This document shows, one piece after another, positions 21,885 through 34,639 of a DNA stretch of 64,000 nt (the stretch's first letter is position 1; every line of letters starts with the position of its first letter). Source of the DNA: Epiperipatus broadwayi (Eukaryota > Onychophora > Udeonychophora > Euonychophora > Peripatidae); NCBI GenBank assembly GCA_028023455.1, contig JAQFVV010006730.1, positions 62,001-126,000 on the forward strand, written 5' to 3'. A program made the position numbers and the translations under genes. Under the pieces are notes generated by a model. That model was not told where the DNA came from. It made no database searches and saw only the letters and a list, made by a program, of their open reading frames with translations.

Positions 21885-24017
21885 TGTAACGGGAACCCCT
21901 CACTAACCCGAGATTACGGCTTCGAAACAAACATGACATAGCGTAAGGCTTTATTTTTTTTCTTACATCGACAGTTATTCACGATCCACATAAGGGGGCG
22001 CCAGATACGATTATTTAAGTTGATTTTAACTACTCGCATCACCTTACATCATGTCAAAACGATTTCAAAGTCTAATCCCACCCACTAGCTCAAAACTCCC
22101 AGCATGGACCAATAAGGTGTCTCAAGGTCGCTACATGTTTATTTCTAAAATGACTCCTCCCGGAGAAGACGCATTGTCCGCTAATTCAAATCAGCAAGGT
22201 TTTCTACTAAGTCGATCACGGCTTAAGGATCGTTTATTGGTTATCACTGACCTATGAGGTTGTTCGCTTACGCCCCGAACACAAGGCTTACAAGTTCATC
22301 CCCCCGCTTTATTGTATATAACATAATTTATTGACGTTTATTTTGATTATAGACCCGCCCGCTCTTAAATCTATCTTAACTAAGGTGAAATAAGAAACAT
22401 CGTGACTTACGGCACGATGGTGACATAATTAATAAAATAACTAAATGAAAATTAAAATTGACTAAATCTACTTCAAAGATAAGTTATCAAAGAATAAGTA
22501 ACTACGGTTTTGATTGTGTGTGAAAAGATTTGAGATATGCTCGACTTGATAAGATATTGAACAAGTTTATTAAATATGAAAAGAAACATTATTAATTTAT
22601 TTATTACAAAACATTATTAATTGATTTATTACAAAACATTATTAATTGATTTATCACACACGCGCACATACATTCACGCCCACAGAGAATCATAAGTATT
22701 CATAACACAATTTGAATGACGAGAAAGTTCTTTTCTATTTGATAAATATCTAATCTTTCCTTAGCTTCACTTAAGTTCAAAGTTCAAGTTTACAAAGTTC
22801 AGTAATAAAGATAAACTATCATGACGAGGAAAGTTTTAAGATTTATTTGAGTAAATTTATGTTGGTTAATTTCGAGATTGCCTTACGAGTTTATTAATTG
22901 AGTGAGTGAACAGAATAAAAAAACATATTTACCTAGGATTTGTCTGGGTTGCAACGAAGGTCGATTGGTCTGGACGAGTTTGGGTGTTTCACGGAACATT
23001 TCTTTTATTAGGAGCATTCACTTAACATGGCGATGTTATCAGAATTTCATAGCTTCGGAGATATTTCAGTAGCGGAGCGCCGATCAGTCACTGAAGGGTT
23101 TCTTAGCCCCTCATGACAGTCGACGCTCTTGGTATTAATTTCATGATGATCATTTTAAAAGTTGAGGAATAACCAAGCTAATTCAGAACAATTCTATATA
23201 AAAGCATAAGCATCGGAATAAATGAACAGGTGGTAATTCAGCGTACTGAGAATTGGAAAATAAAAACAATAATGAAAATGTATTAATCGAAATGAATCGA
23301 ATCGAACTGAATCCAAACAACTCTTTCCAAAATTAATTGATTAATTCTCAAATCAATCCAAATTAATTAATGAATAGGTTTTGACTAGTATTTATAAGGG
23401 TTGATCCATATCTTAGGATCCAATCTACCCCCATAGTTCCCTGTTCTTGGAGTTGTCGTTCAGGTCCGCGTTTGAGGTACCTGCTCACTCACTCTTTGTG
23501 CTAACGGCAATATTTATTTTGGGACAATCTCATTTTGCAATCTCACTCAACCAACTTATTCCTTCACACCTCGAAGGCATGCGTGTGTGCGTGTGTTTTA
23601 CTAGAACAATACAAGTTATTTTAAATTTAGAAGTCGAGCATTTATCTTTTCCTCAAATCTTTTCTATAAGTTTTATTCTAGCTAAAATTATATTTCTAAA
23701 ATAAACATTTCTAATTCCCCGTGGTGATTTTGATTGATAATTATTTTTATTATTTTAGGAGTGCGTATTATTTTTTATTCTTTAGGAAAGCATATTATTT
23801 TTTGTTATTAATTTTATTATCTAAAGGCTTTAATCATTTAATTAGACGTTTTACCGTCTGCATTTTATCAATGTGTTTTATAAAATGTATTTATGAGAGA
23901 AAGAAAACTATTACTAATTACGAAATAAAGTTACGAGTGTTTTATGTTGCTTGCTGGTGTGTGTGTGTTTATCGATGTATCCTAGATTTAATATTGATGT
24001 AACGCTGTCTCGTTACA
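21885..24017 (-). repeat. 5' LTR of the gypsy element
   Basis: 2133 bp, same TGTAACG...CGTTACA ends as the other LTR and nearly identical to it. The transcription start and polyadenylation signal should lie here, but I could not place them with confidence. The 20-base terminal hairpin recurs at 23998-24017. Confidence 0.95.
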
Positions 24018-27000
24018 CTGCTTTGATTTATTATACAATTCAAGTGTCATTCAGTATGATCCCCATGCTACTATTATTAGGTCAGTAACATCTGAAGAAA
24101 AGAATAATACTATTCAAAATGTTGATATATATTAACATGTGTTATTATCAATAACTGAATGTATTTAGAAAAATATGAAGTTGGAATTTTTCTAAAAAAC
24201 ATTTAACAATTAAAACCAGATGCTGAAAATAGTCCAATATATAATTACAAGCAAACTGCTATGAACATAAACTTTCAGACAAACACTAATTTTATCCTTT
24301 CATGTAGTTATAATGCTTATATAAAAGATAGTGGTAACACAGATTATCTAAATATCCTATTCTAGGCAAAGACTTTTCCAATATCAGTCTGCAAACTAAC
24401 CAAACTATACTAATTCCATATAGTAAAGTTATGCAATTTTTGTTATTTGTTTATTTTCGCTTGAAAAATAGTTAGATACCTTAAAAACATATAAGAATAT
24501 AGTTAGATACCTATTTACCAAATGAATAACTGGATATTTAGCATGATTGCTTATAGGCCAACTACTTAAAAAAAAAAAAATCCTAAACTTGTTTGAAATC
24601 TAAAAAAATCTCATTCTGATTCTTCAACTTTCACATATTATGGATATAGTAGCAAATGCATAAATAAGATGACCAATTCTTCCTTATTTCTTAAAATTTT
24701 CTCTATTAGAATTATTTTTTTGATCTTTCTGGTTTTCATAGTGATATTCATTTCTCCATATATTTCATTAATAATCAAAATAACAAAATTTGAATTTTAT
24801 ATTAAAGATAAGTCATCAATAAATATCAAAAAATTACCTATAATAATTAATTATTATATTAATAAAAAGTTTACCATATATATATAGCAATCAATAGTAA
24901 CTTTTGTGTGTCCAGATTGTAATATTTTCTATTCTTGCATCTTACAGTATTCATTCTCTTTTATCAAATTGAATATACTTTTACAATGAATAAGAATTGT
25001 GAAAGTAAAAGCAAAAATGCAATTCCATCTAAATAGAAAACTATATACTTGTGTGTTTACTTGAAAGAATGGCAAGTACAATATTCATTGTTAAAATTCA
25101 TGTCATCCAATGTTTACAAAACTATTTGTATACTTGGAAATCATGAATTTTATTCGTATGTGATCTGTATATTATACATAATGTAAATTAATTGTTTAAT
25201 ATTATCTATTCTACGAACATTTTCTGGAGTAATGCCACACTATTAAAAATGTATAAAATTTATTGAGATTACTTCATGGCCAAAAATTGGTCATTCTATG
25301 TGCAAACTATACCACAAAACTCTTGGGAATGCCTTTATTGTGACTACTTGTATTATAATGATCACTCCTAGGATATAAAAAACAAATATAACTAAATTGA
25401 ATTACAATTCTAAGGCTGCAGGCACTATTTTGCCAATGAGTATAAATTAATATAATTACTGCTTTTAAGATTGATAGGGTTTGAATAGTTTGAGCTTCTG
25501 GTTCATTATTAATGGAATTCAAATGTTTTCCTTTGGATCATTTTGCATAAATCTAGTATGTTTATTAAAATAGAATGTAAGACTATACTTTCTCTACTCT
25601 TTTAATAATCCATCTCCATTTTGAATTATATATTCTCTTTGATAGCCCAAAGCAGTATACACTATTATTGTAGATTTCTTTTAAGTTGGGATTTACAGAA
25701 GTTTTCCATTAACACTTCTGACATGCAGCCTAAGACCCTCACATTTCAACATTTTCTGACGTTTTTCTTTGTCTCACAAATCAAAGTAAAATATATGATT
25801 AAATGATTATTACTTATCTGAAAATAATAAATTTGACTTCATTTGATATTTTTGTTTACTACTGAAATAAATTTTAAATGTTCATTTTTGTTTCTGTAAA
25901 TATTAAAAAAATGAGATCGTAAACAAAACAAAGAGTTTAGACATCATCATTTCTAGAAAGATTATTTTCAGTTTATAAAATCAACGAAATATTTCTTAAT
26001 TCTTATTATTTTTAAACATCCAAAAGTGTATTTATTTATTTCTCTTATATCTACTGAATTATGCTTAAAAAGTTTACAATTTTTGAATATTTATTGCAAA
26101 ATTGCGATACTTTCATACTCATAAATATAAATAGATTACTGGCATAGAAACTAAGCTTGTAAATTGCTTCAGGCCATGTTTAGATTCGCTGCTAATATAG
26201 CATTATATTTTTGAAAATAAAGTATTTCAAGTCAAAATAAGTTATTAATAATTTATATTTCTTGATATCTAATAAATAGTGTAAATTATTTTATAAAAAA
26301 ATCTAAAACCATAATAAATTTGCAAATAAATAAGTTTTTGGTCATTAGAACTATTTTCTTTAAACAATGTCATAAAACACCGAACATTTTACAGCCTTGG
26401 CAGCAGACAATGGCTGAACATGTCAGTGTGGGGATTATGTCTATTGTAAGAGCGGGAATTTTGAATTTCCCGCCTTCTAGCACAAAGTTTTCAGCGAAAA
26501 TTATATACAATAAAATATACCATTTTACATGCATTTTAACGTATAATATGTATGAAAAAATTCATCAGGTGGCGAATTGATTAAAAAACGAAATAATTCA
26601 CAACAATCAATCCAAAGGTTAAATAAATAAACCAAAATATTAATAAATATTAAAAATTTTTTTTATAATAAAATGATTTGTTTACAAAATACACATTAAC
26701 AATAAAGATTAGTTACAATAATACCTGAATTCAAACCTTCCTTAAATATAAAATACAAATTTAAAAAAATTGCTGTTTTATCAGATTCTCAATATATTAT
26801 TATTTAACTTGTCTTTTAAGATATTTAAATCTGCCTGTTCTGGAATACAAACCAATGATATATATTTATGTTCTAATTAATACATGAAATAGTAGATTCA
26901 TTGTCATATTACGAAGTATTAAGGAAAAAGAATTCATTCAAGAAAAGGAAAGCCAACATTAATTTCATATGTAATCAATGAATGACATTTTTTTACAAAA

Positions 27001-27270
27001 TGAGGTAATAAACTAAAGATTAGCCTTTCAAGCTAATGTACATGCGCTTTTTACGAATGTTAATAATAATAAATGAATACTTTCATTTCCAACACAAGAT
27101 AAAGTCTTTGCGAACGAATAAATGAATCCACTTATTCATTCAACCCAAATGCTTATATATGGGCAAATCTTAAGTACTGGATATGAAAGTGTGAGAATAA
27201 ATCAATCATTTCATTCATTAAATTCTAAAAAATGTACAGATGGTGTGGAAAAATGATAACTGGGATTTAA
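24018..27270. other. Long AT-rich stretch, no gene seen
   Basis: The first ~75 bp look like the displaced end of the fold-back at 15185-15635. A small GC-richer patch at 26390-26480 contains GGGAATTTTGAATTTCCC, a short palindrome. Frames up to 93 codons are low-complexity and hydrophobic, and none shows a known motif. Confidence 0.4.
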
Positions 27271-27863
27271 GTTCTGAAAAATAGCACATTAAATATATTC
27301 AAATTCAGTGTTAGCTTATAAAAAAATACAGATTTACATGATTAATATTAAAATAAAATTGATATCATATGACCATAGATCTGATTGTCTCACACATAAC
27401 TTATATTATTCATTATTTACTTGTTATTCATTAAAATGCATGACAAACAATATATATGTAAAGAGAGAAAGATATGTGCACAGGATACCTTCAAATATTT
27501 AAAACATGGCACTCTAATGTTTAAATATTGGAGATTTATATTAAAAGTAATCCTGAAAGGATTACAAGTTCTGAAAAATAGCACATTAAATATATTCAAA
27601 TTCAGTGTTAGCTTATAAAAAAATACAATTTACATGATTAATACTAAAATAAAATCGATATCATATGTCCATAGATCTGATTGTCTCACACATAACTTAT
27701 ATTATTCATTATTTACTTGTTATTCATTAAAATGCATAACAAGAAATATATATGTAAAGAGAGAAAGATATGTGCACAGGATATTTTCAAATATTTAAAA
27801 CACGGCACTCTAATGTTTAAATATTGGAGATTTATATTAAAAGTAATCCTGAAAGGACTACAG
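27271..27863 (+). repeat. Direct tandem duplication, 297-bp unit, two copies
   Basis: The block starting GTTCTGAAAAATAGCAC at 27271 begins again at 27568. The two units match closely to the end (AAGTAATCCTGAAAGGA), with about ten differences by eye. Non-coding. Confidence 0.92.
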
Positions 27864-30800
27864 GTAATTTAGTTAACCTGGTCCAAAGTGTGATCTAATA
27901 TACAATTATTACAAGAGAAAAATTCCTAAAACCATGAAACATATAGAGAAAATATAAAGGAAAAAAAAATTGGTGTTCAATTTCTATCTTCACATTCTCT
28001 CATGCTAATTTATCATTTCTGTATATCAAAACTGCAGGTAGAAAATACATTGTATTATATTAAATAAAATAATTTTCACAAATCTAAATTACTTTATCAG
28101 TTGGCTCAGAGATTAATTCAAACTAATTTTATCAATGTGAATTTTCCTTATACATATAAAGAATATACATATGGACATACTCTGGATTAATTTTTTTTTT
28201 CATTTTTATTTTAAAAAAACTAAATTAATATTTCAATTTTAATCGTCTATTAAATTATTTTTAAACTGTGTTTTACTATCATTATTTTTTATTATAAAAA
28301 TGTTATTTTACTTTTCATTTCTAAATTAATTCTAAGATCTAATTTTTTGATATCTTTGCAACTTGTATTTCCTTTATTTAACATGAGTAAGAAAAATAAG
28401 AACGAAGCAATTGAATTACATTTATTTCTATTCAGCTATAATAAAAAATACTATTCAAATGTATATTAAAATTTCATACTTAATTTTAATTTGTATGTGA
28501 AAAAATTCAATTCCTTTTTATAATATTGAAATCTAACATTGCCACACATTAACATGCAAAAATAAGATCGCACAATATCTTACAATATCTTAATTTGAAA
28601 ATATTAAACAATAATAACATAAGAGAAAATTTTATTCATGATTAATCAGCCTTTAGTGTTTTAAAAGCAATAATAAAAATCAATTACAGTTCATGCTTCT
28701 TAGAATCCATCTTGAATTGTAGCTGAGTGTATTAATAATTATTAACTTAAAAACACAGTCTTAATACATATTACTTTATGTAAAGAGTATGCACTTTACA
28801 AATTTAATTATTACAACTTTATACTGGATTTTATAAATTCTTAATAAAATTGTACAATTTGTATCATGGACTTTAATCATTTTCTAAATGAGAATACATA
28901 AATTTGCCGAGGAATGGCTACATTTTACAAACACTGGAGATTTATTCCAATTTTTTATAATTTTAAAAAGCTTCCGTAGATTTCTTCAATGCAGACTTCA
29001 TTTAGCAAAGAATTAACTTGTATTTTTTGAGATATTAATGATCATAAGACTGATATCATTCCCAATAAAATACACATTTTAGAGCATTTTTTAGAATAGA
29101 TGTAGATCAAATCAAGAGATTTTAAATGGTTGTTAGTCAGACATTTTTACATGGCATTGAAAATTGAAGTGTGTCATATCAGTGAATAACCTAATATTCA
29201 AGAATTACCCCCCCCCCCCCACAATAGTTAATTGATGTAATAATATGTAAATCACAAGTAAGCAAGAAAAAGTATTTTTACAAAATTTTGTTTTATATCT
29301 TTTTATAATGTGACAATTTCTAGTTTTTCTAAACAATAAGAAATCTAAAATTTTCCATTTAATTAATATTCTCAAGCAATTAAAAAATATTTTTTATTAA
29401 AAAACTGTTTTTTTCTTTTTACTAGAACTTATTATTTATTACTGTATAAAGTTTAAAAATTAATTTATAGTTTTTTTCAACTTGTTTAATTTAAGATAAC
29501 TTGATCCTAATGATTTTAAAAACACGATTAAATAAAGCATCTTTTCATTATTTCTAACAAAGTTATTTTCTTGATTATAACAAACTAAGAATATAGAATT
29601 AATTTTAAGTAAAGATTTATTTAATCAATATAAGTTTATCCATCCAAGTACACATTTATTCATTTATATATGGTACTTATGTATATGTGTGCTTATCAAT
29701 TTTTACATTAAAAAAAATCTAGTTAGGTAATTAAATATTTTTATGCTACCAAATCTACTCCAGCCATTAATGTTGATATGTCTATTTTGAAGCCCATGAA
29801 ATAGTTATTTTAAAATAATTATATTATAATAAAGATGTTCAAGATTAAAAGACAAATTTAAAACAACTTTAATAAGGAAAATTTCCAACAGTCAGAGTAA
29901 AATGAATCAGATTGTTGAAAGTCTTTAAAAAGATTTTGACCTACATTAAAATTATGGACATTTGAATATGGTCACAGGTGTGTCCTTGAAAGTTATTGTA
30001 ATGACTTCTAGAATAATAATGAGAGTGAGTGTAAACTTTTTGCTCTATATTTTTAATCACTATTTTGACAAATCATAAATTAAAAAAGTTAATAACAAAT
30101 TTGTAGGTAGTCTATTGATTGCTATCTAGCTAATTTAGGTAAAATTATTAGCTAGTGAATAAAAAAGGATTGAATAAAATCTCTCTATAAAATAGTAGTG
30201 TTATATTTTCTTCACTTTTCAATAATTATTTGGTTTTTTTTTTAAAAACTATTATCAGATTTTATCATAGGAGCATGGCCTATATTAAAAAATATAAAGT
30301 GAAGCCAAATGTAATTAATTTTTGAATAAAATCATGTATATATGCAACTTTAATTTTTTTTTTTTGTGAGCAAAAAATTAGTTCATTCCTCTTTTGTTTA
30401 ATTAAATTTTTTTATTGGTAATTATATAAATTTAAAATAATACTGTATTCAAATACCATTAGTATATGGTTTAAAATTTCAATTTAATTACACTATATAA
30501 AAATTGCCCATAATATTTTTTATGAGAAAATAATTTCTTTCATATTCAAATATTTTCTGCAATTCCACTTATTTTTTCTTGGAGACAAAAAAAAAAAACT
30601 ATAAATAGACATAAAAAATAAATAAAATAAATTCAAAAACAACCCATGGTTCACCAAATGTTGCTTTTTTAAACAATAAATTATAAAAAAAATATCACAA
30701 ACTTAGGACAAAAGGTTGAAAAGTAACCAATGTCAATGTTCCCCTATAATATTTGTACTTTATAAAAGATAACTATTCTATTTAGTGATACTTGAGAATT

Positions 30801-32240
30801 GTTCATCTATTTATAATTATTGATATAAGCTTTTCCCATACTTGACTGATTGCTAAGATATTAGAGTTCCAAGTGAAGTGAGCAATTAAATCCAGATTAT
30901 AAATGGTACCTTCACTTCTATATAGCAACTTATTCCAAATGCAAACATTATTTTAAAATTATTTTGATTTGTCCTATTTCCAATTCATCACAAATCTTAT
31001 TCTGTCACAAAAATGATAATAAATACCTAAAAAGTATGGTAACAGAAAAAAGGTTAAACAGCATAGTACTACTGTATAAAGAATAAAAAAAATATTAAAT
31101 AACTTCAATACTTCAAAATTAATTGAAGAATTTTCTAGAAAAAAAATTGAAGAAAAATTTATTTAATTTTTTACTCCAACATAAAAATATATTTTTCTTA
31201 AAATGTTTTTAGAAATTTGTAATAATTTTCATTTTTATATTTTTTGTGTCTGATAATTATAAAGAAAAATTTATTGCTATGTTTTGAAATAGAACATGTA
31301 TTAGTTCTCTTTGTAATATATTTATTTATTAAATATGGATAATCACTCAAAAAACCTTTAATATTTAAGCATCTTAGTAGCAGATTGAACATTTAACAAT
31401 TCTATTCTATTAGTTCGCATTTAGAATTTATCTTCTTCATTATTGTGCTAAATTGCATAGGGGAAAGAAAAAAAAAACTTTTAGAGGACATAAATTTTAC
31501 TGTCAGGAGTCCACAGCTGGCTTAATTTGCATCTGACCCAATAGTAAGATAATTAATTATTCTAATCTTATCAAATACAAACAACATGTAGATTTAGCAT
31601 GATATGGCAGATTTTATAGAGAATGAAAATGATTTTAATTTTGTTTAGAATTCTTCCAAAACTGATAAAAATGATTTTTGTTTTTTTAAAGCTGTATTTG
31701 AATTATCAAACAATGTAAAAAATGGTTTCTCTAGAAAAAAGCAAACATAAAAATATATATGCAATAGCCTTAAATACATACAACTTTAACAGTAACATGT
31801 GATTAAACAATTATATTACATCTATATATACATACACATTACTATTACAAAATATACTTATCATACCTTTTACCAAAAGTATTCTTGTAAACTGATATAA
31901 TTTTTTTTTTATTATAAATATACCTAATGATTATTTTTTTTTAAAAAAAAAAAACAATACTTAAACTGTTTCATTTAAAAATATGTTTGTTTGAAGTAAT
32001 ATTGCTTATAATTTGATATAATATAAAAATTAAGTTATATTTATTTAAAATTAAATATTGCAAAAAATAGTAATTTAATAGTATTGCAGATTTAACAAGT
32101 TTTTTTCTTTTAAAAATTGCCATAGTAATTTTTTTATAATTTAATACTTAAAGGACAGACACATCAAATGCATCATTATGAAATTATTTTTTTAGTATTA
32201 AAAACATAATTATAAATATAATCAATAACTTCTTTAGATA
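27864..32240. other. Long AT-rich stretch, no gene seen
   Basis: Simple AT-rich sequence with many A/T runs and a C13 run at 29208-29220. No exon with credible splice sites, no RNA gene and no transposon ends were recognised over 4.4 kb. Confidence 0.4.
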
Positions 32241-32257
32241 CTTTGGTATTAAACCTG

Positions 32258-32460
32258 CGATGTTGGGAAGATAGGAGACTTCTCACACCCACAACTATTC
32301 TTGGAACGATGATTGACGCTCACAATTGAAAGAAAGTAATCCATTTTTAGAGGTGTGAAAACGTGTATTTCCTTACATGTGATGTCGCGATGATGGAACA
32401 ACCAATGATGCTCACAAATGAGTAATCCGTGAGAGAGGTGTCAAAATGTCTTTCCTTATC
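32258..32460 (+). repeat. Imperfect ~108-bp direct repeat
   Basis: Two related blocks, each running from a ...CGATGAT...GCTCACAA segment through ...AGTAATCC... to GAGGTGT...AAAA...GT.TTTCCTTA. The region has more CG dinucleotides than its neighbours. Confidence 0.5.
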
Positions 32461-32520
32461 AGTGTGTTAATGTCTCCACATTAGCTTTTTCTGTGCTTTG
32501 TGTTTTATTTTATTGCGCAG

Positions 32521-32585
32521 GTGGCCATTTTGGGCTCATGTAGAAGACGTTCAAATAACCGGATTTCCATGTTCAATATTTCACG
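32521..32585 (+). other. Candidate small exon (splice sites only)
   Basis: A 65-bp block of mixed sequence lies between a T-rich tract ending TTGCGCAG and a textbook donor, GTAAGTATC. An in-frame stop (TAG at 32541-32543) exists in one frame only, so coding status is open. No protein similarity is recognised. It may be a non-coding first-type exon, or chance. Confidence 0.2.
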
Positions 32586-32872
32586 GTAAGTATCATAAAA
32601 ATGTAATTAATCAATTTTTAGAAATTTTTATCACTAATGGCATGGGTTTTTTTTTTGGAGGGGGAAGCATCGTTTTTAAAAGTTTTCAGATTTACTTGTA
32701 TTTTTTTTTAAAATTTTGTACAATATTTGTTTGAATTTCACTACAATATTACCTTGATTTCTCAATAATCATCTACTGAATATATACTACATTTTTGTTA
32801 AAAATCTTGCAATATTTATTTGAATCCCATTGTATTATATGTTACTATTTTTTAGAATGTACTCATTTTTAG

Positions 32873-33108
32873 AGCTGCAACATGGAGCATGTATTAGACC
32901 TGGTGGGCCTGTTGACATTCACATCAACCTCTTCCCGATAACTTTGGAGATGTTGCCAAAAGAGCCGTGTACACATCCTTTTTTGTTTTTTGAGAAAGAG
33001 TCGTGTACACATCATTTTGGTGACATCACAAAGTCATTAGCAGACTGATACGAATGTCAACAAGTCCAGTAGGTCTAATACATGGTCCACGTTGCAGATC
33101 TAATACCA
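32873..33108. repeat. Fold-back repeat (~55-bp arms)
   Basis: GCTGCAACATGGAGCATG at 32875 and its near-complement CATGGTCCACGTTGCAGA at 33084 close a 236-bp unit. A second, shorter direct pair (GTGTACACATC at 32967 and 33003) lies in the middle. Confidence 0.75.
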
Positions 33109-33224
33109 ATTAATACTTTCTTCTTCAATGGAAAAAATATTTTTACAAATAATATTTCTTTTTTTATATAATTTTGACTGGATAGGGTTCTTCATCAGAG
33201 CTATAAAATATTTAAGAACAAATG

Positions 33225-34600
33225 ACTACATATCTAAAGAGTGACACTGTATCTCCTAAAGATTTTACAATAGCTTAATAAGAAATATTTTGTGGATTAA
33301 AATGGGAAGTTAAGATAGTAAAAGTAAATGAAAATCTAGATCAGTGGTCTTCAACCTTTTCACACCTGCGGACCGGTAAAAATAAGGATAAGGTTTCGCG
33401 GACCGGCAAAAATAAGGATAAGGTTTCGTGGATCAGCAAAAGTCTATAGATAAATTTTCTTAAAGATATAAACAGCTTAGCATTAGATGAAGTTATATAT
33501 ATATGGAGTTTGTATAATAAAAAACTTTTTTTTTTTTTAATTTTGAATTTTTTTAGAAAACTAATAAAAATTTAATTCTACCCCCCCCCCCCATAAACAT
33601 CTGTGATAACTAGAAAAACAAATTAATTTATGTATGATTGATTAGATTTTGTTCTGTTTCTTTTCTTTTAATCAGGTAAAAGTGCGATGAAAAAATAAAT
33701 AAAAATTGTTTATATTAATTAAAAGTTTAAAATCTTATTATTTTGTTATTAAAAACTTTCTTGCTTAGTCTAGCATAGACCAGCAAAAAACTTCTACGGA
33801 CCGATGCCGGGTCGGGCCGTGGACCGGTGGTTGAAGACCACTGATCTAGATTTTTCAGATGACATGATTGTTTTTACAAATAATGCTTCAGAACTTTAGG
33901 AAATGTTTAACAGGATTATCAGTAACAATAAGAAAGTAGAATTAAGGGTAAAGTTGAAAAGATTAAAGAAATGTTCAATAAATTTTTCCAAAAGAAAATA
34001 AATATTGATAATGATGAATGAGAAATTAACAACTACAAATATCTTAGATTAAAAATGTAGATGAAAACATACTGGATGAAATTAATCATAAAAATAACAT
34101 CGGGTGGAGTGCTTTTGGTATAAATAATTTAATATTAAAAAAAAGCCTATGTGTTAGAAAAGAAAGATTTCAATAAATGTGTTCATCATTTCTTACTTAT
34201 GGAACTTGGACTAAGATACTTAACAGAAAAGGAAAACAGACTTCAAACTACTCATCGAAGTATGGAGAATGTCCATTTGAAGTAACAAGAAGAGATTGAA
34301 AATGAAATACTTGGGCAGGAGAACAAACAGGTATTATTACATTATTTAAAGAATTAAGACACTGAAGTGGAGCAGGGTTGGGCGTATTGCTAAAAAAGAT
34401 GATTATAGGTACTTAAAAATTTAAACAGGATTTCAAGAGATTGTAAATGACCTAGAAAAAGACTACATGTGAGATGATAGATGAAGTAAAAAGTTTGCTG
34501 GTCTGATATAGAAAAAAAAGGCTAAAGATAGAAAAACTGGATTAAACTTAGAGACAATCCAGCAGTGGATTGATAATGATTAAAAATGATATATGATGAT
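33225..34600 (+). mobile_element. RTE LINE 3' part (copy 6), strongly decayed
   Basis: Starts in the reverse-transcriptase RQGDSISP region (TATCTCCTAAAGATTTTAC) and runs to the 3' GAT tail. The FADD region is recognisable near 33850-33880 (TTTTTCAGATGACATGATTG). Many indels destroy the frame. It contains the hAT-like insertion at 33342-33843. Its tail lies ~30 bp from the tail of copy 2, in opposite orientation. Confidence 0.85.
33342..33843. mobile_element. hAT-like non-autonomous element, 502 bp
   Basis: Perfect 15-bp terminal inverted repeats CAGTGGTCTTCAACC and perfect 8-bp target duplications ATCTAGAT (33334-33341 and 33844-33851). Eight-base duplications and CAG-type ends are characteristic of hAT transposons, and the end sequence is close to that of the Charlie/SPIN type. 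Inside the left end a 30-bp unit (GCGGACCGG.AAAAATAAGG and onward) repeats 2.5 times from 33368, and GGACCGG recurs near the right end, so transposase-binding sub-terminal repeats are likely (inference). No transposase frame. A C12 run lies at 33581-33592. Confidence 0.93.
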
Positions 34601-34639
34601 AATGACTACATGAAAAAAAATATATATTATAATTATCAT

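Larger units (their letters stand above)
15636..24017 (-). mobile_element. Complete Ty3/gypsy LTR retrotransposon
   Basis: An 8.4-kb element transcribed on the minus strand: 5' LTR 21885-24017, primer-binding site, gag, pol (protease, reverse transcriptase, RNase H, integrase), polypurine tract, 3' LTR 15636-17780. CTGC stands on both sides (15632-15635 and 24018-24021; 5 bp if the adjoining A is counted) as target-site duplication. The domain order with integrase last places it in the Ty3/gypsy group. No envelope frame exists between integrase and LTR. The LTRs differ by only two or three substitutions and four indels over 2.1 kb, so the insertion is young. Two frame changes fall in G-runs (see gag and pol). 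Confidence 0.96.

Noticed and set aside
29208-29220. C13 run (with C12 runs at 4701 and 33581) as a functional G-quadruplex signal
   Set aside because: Single uninterrupted C-runs in otherwise simple sequence are best read as homopolymers prone to length error.
33180-33205. CTGATGAAG on the minus strand just before LINE copy 6
   Set aside because: No stem II and no GAAA; single motif matches of 9 bases are expected by chance.
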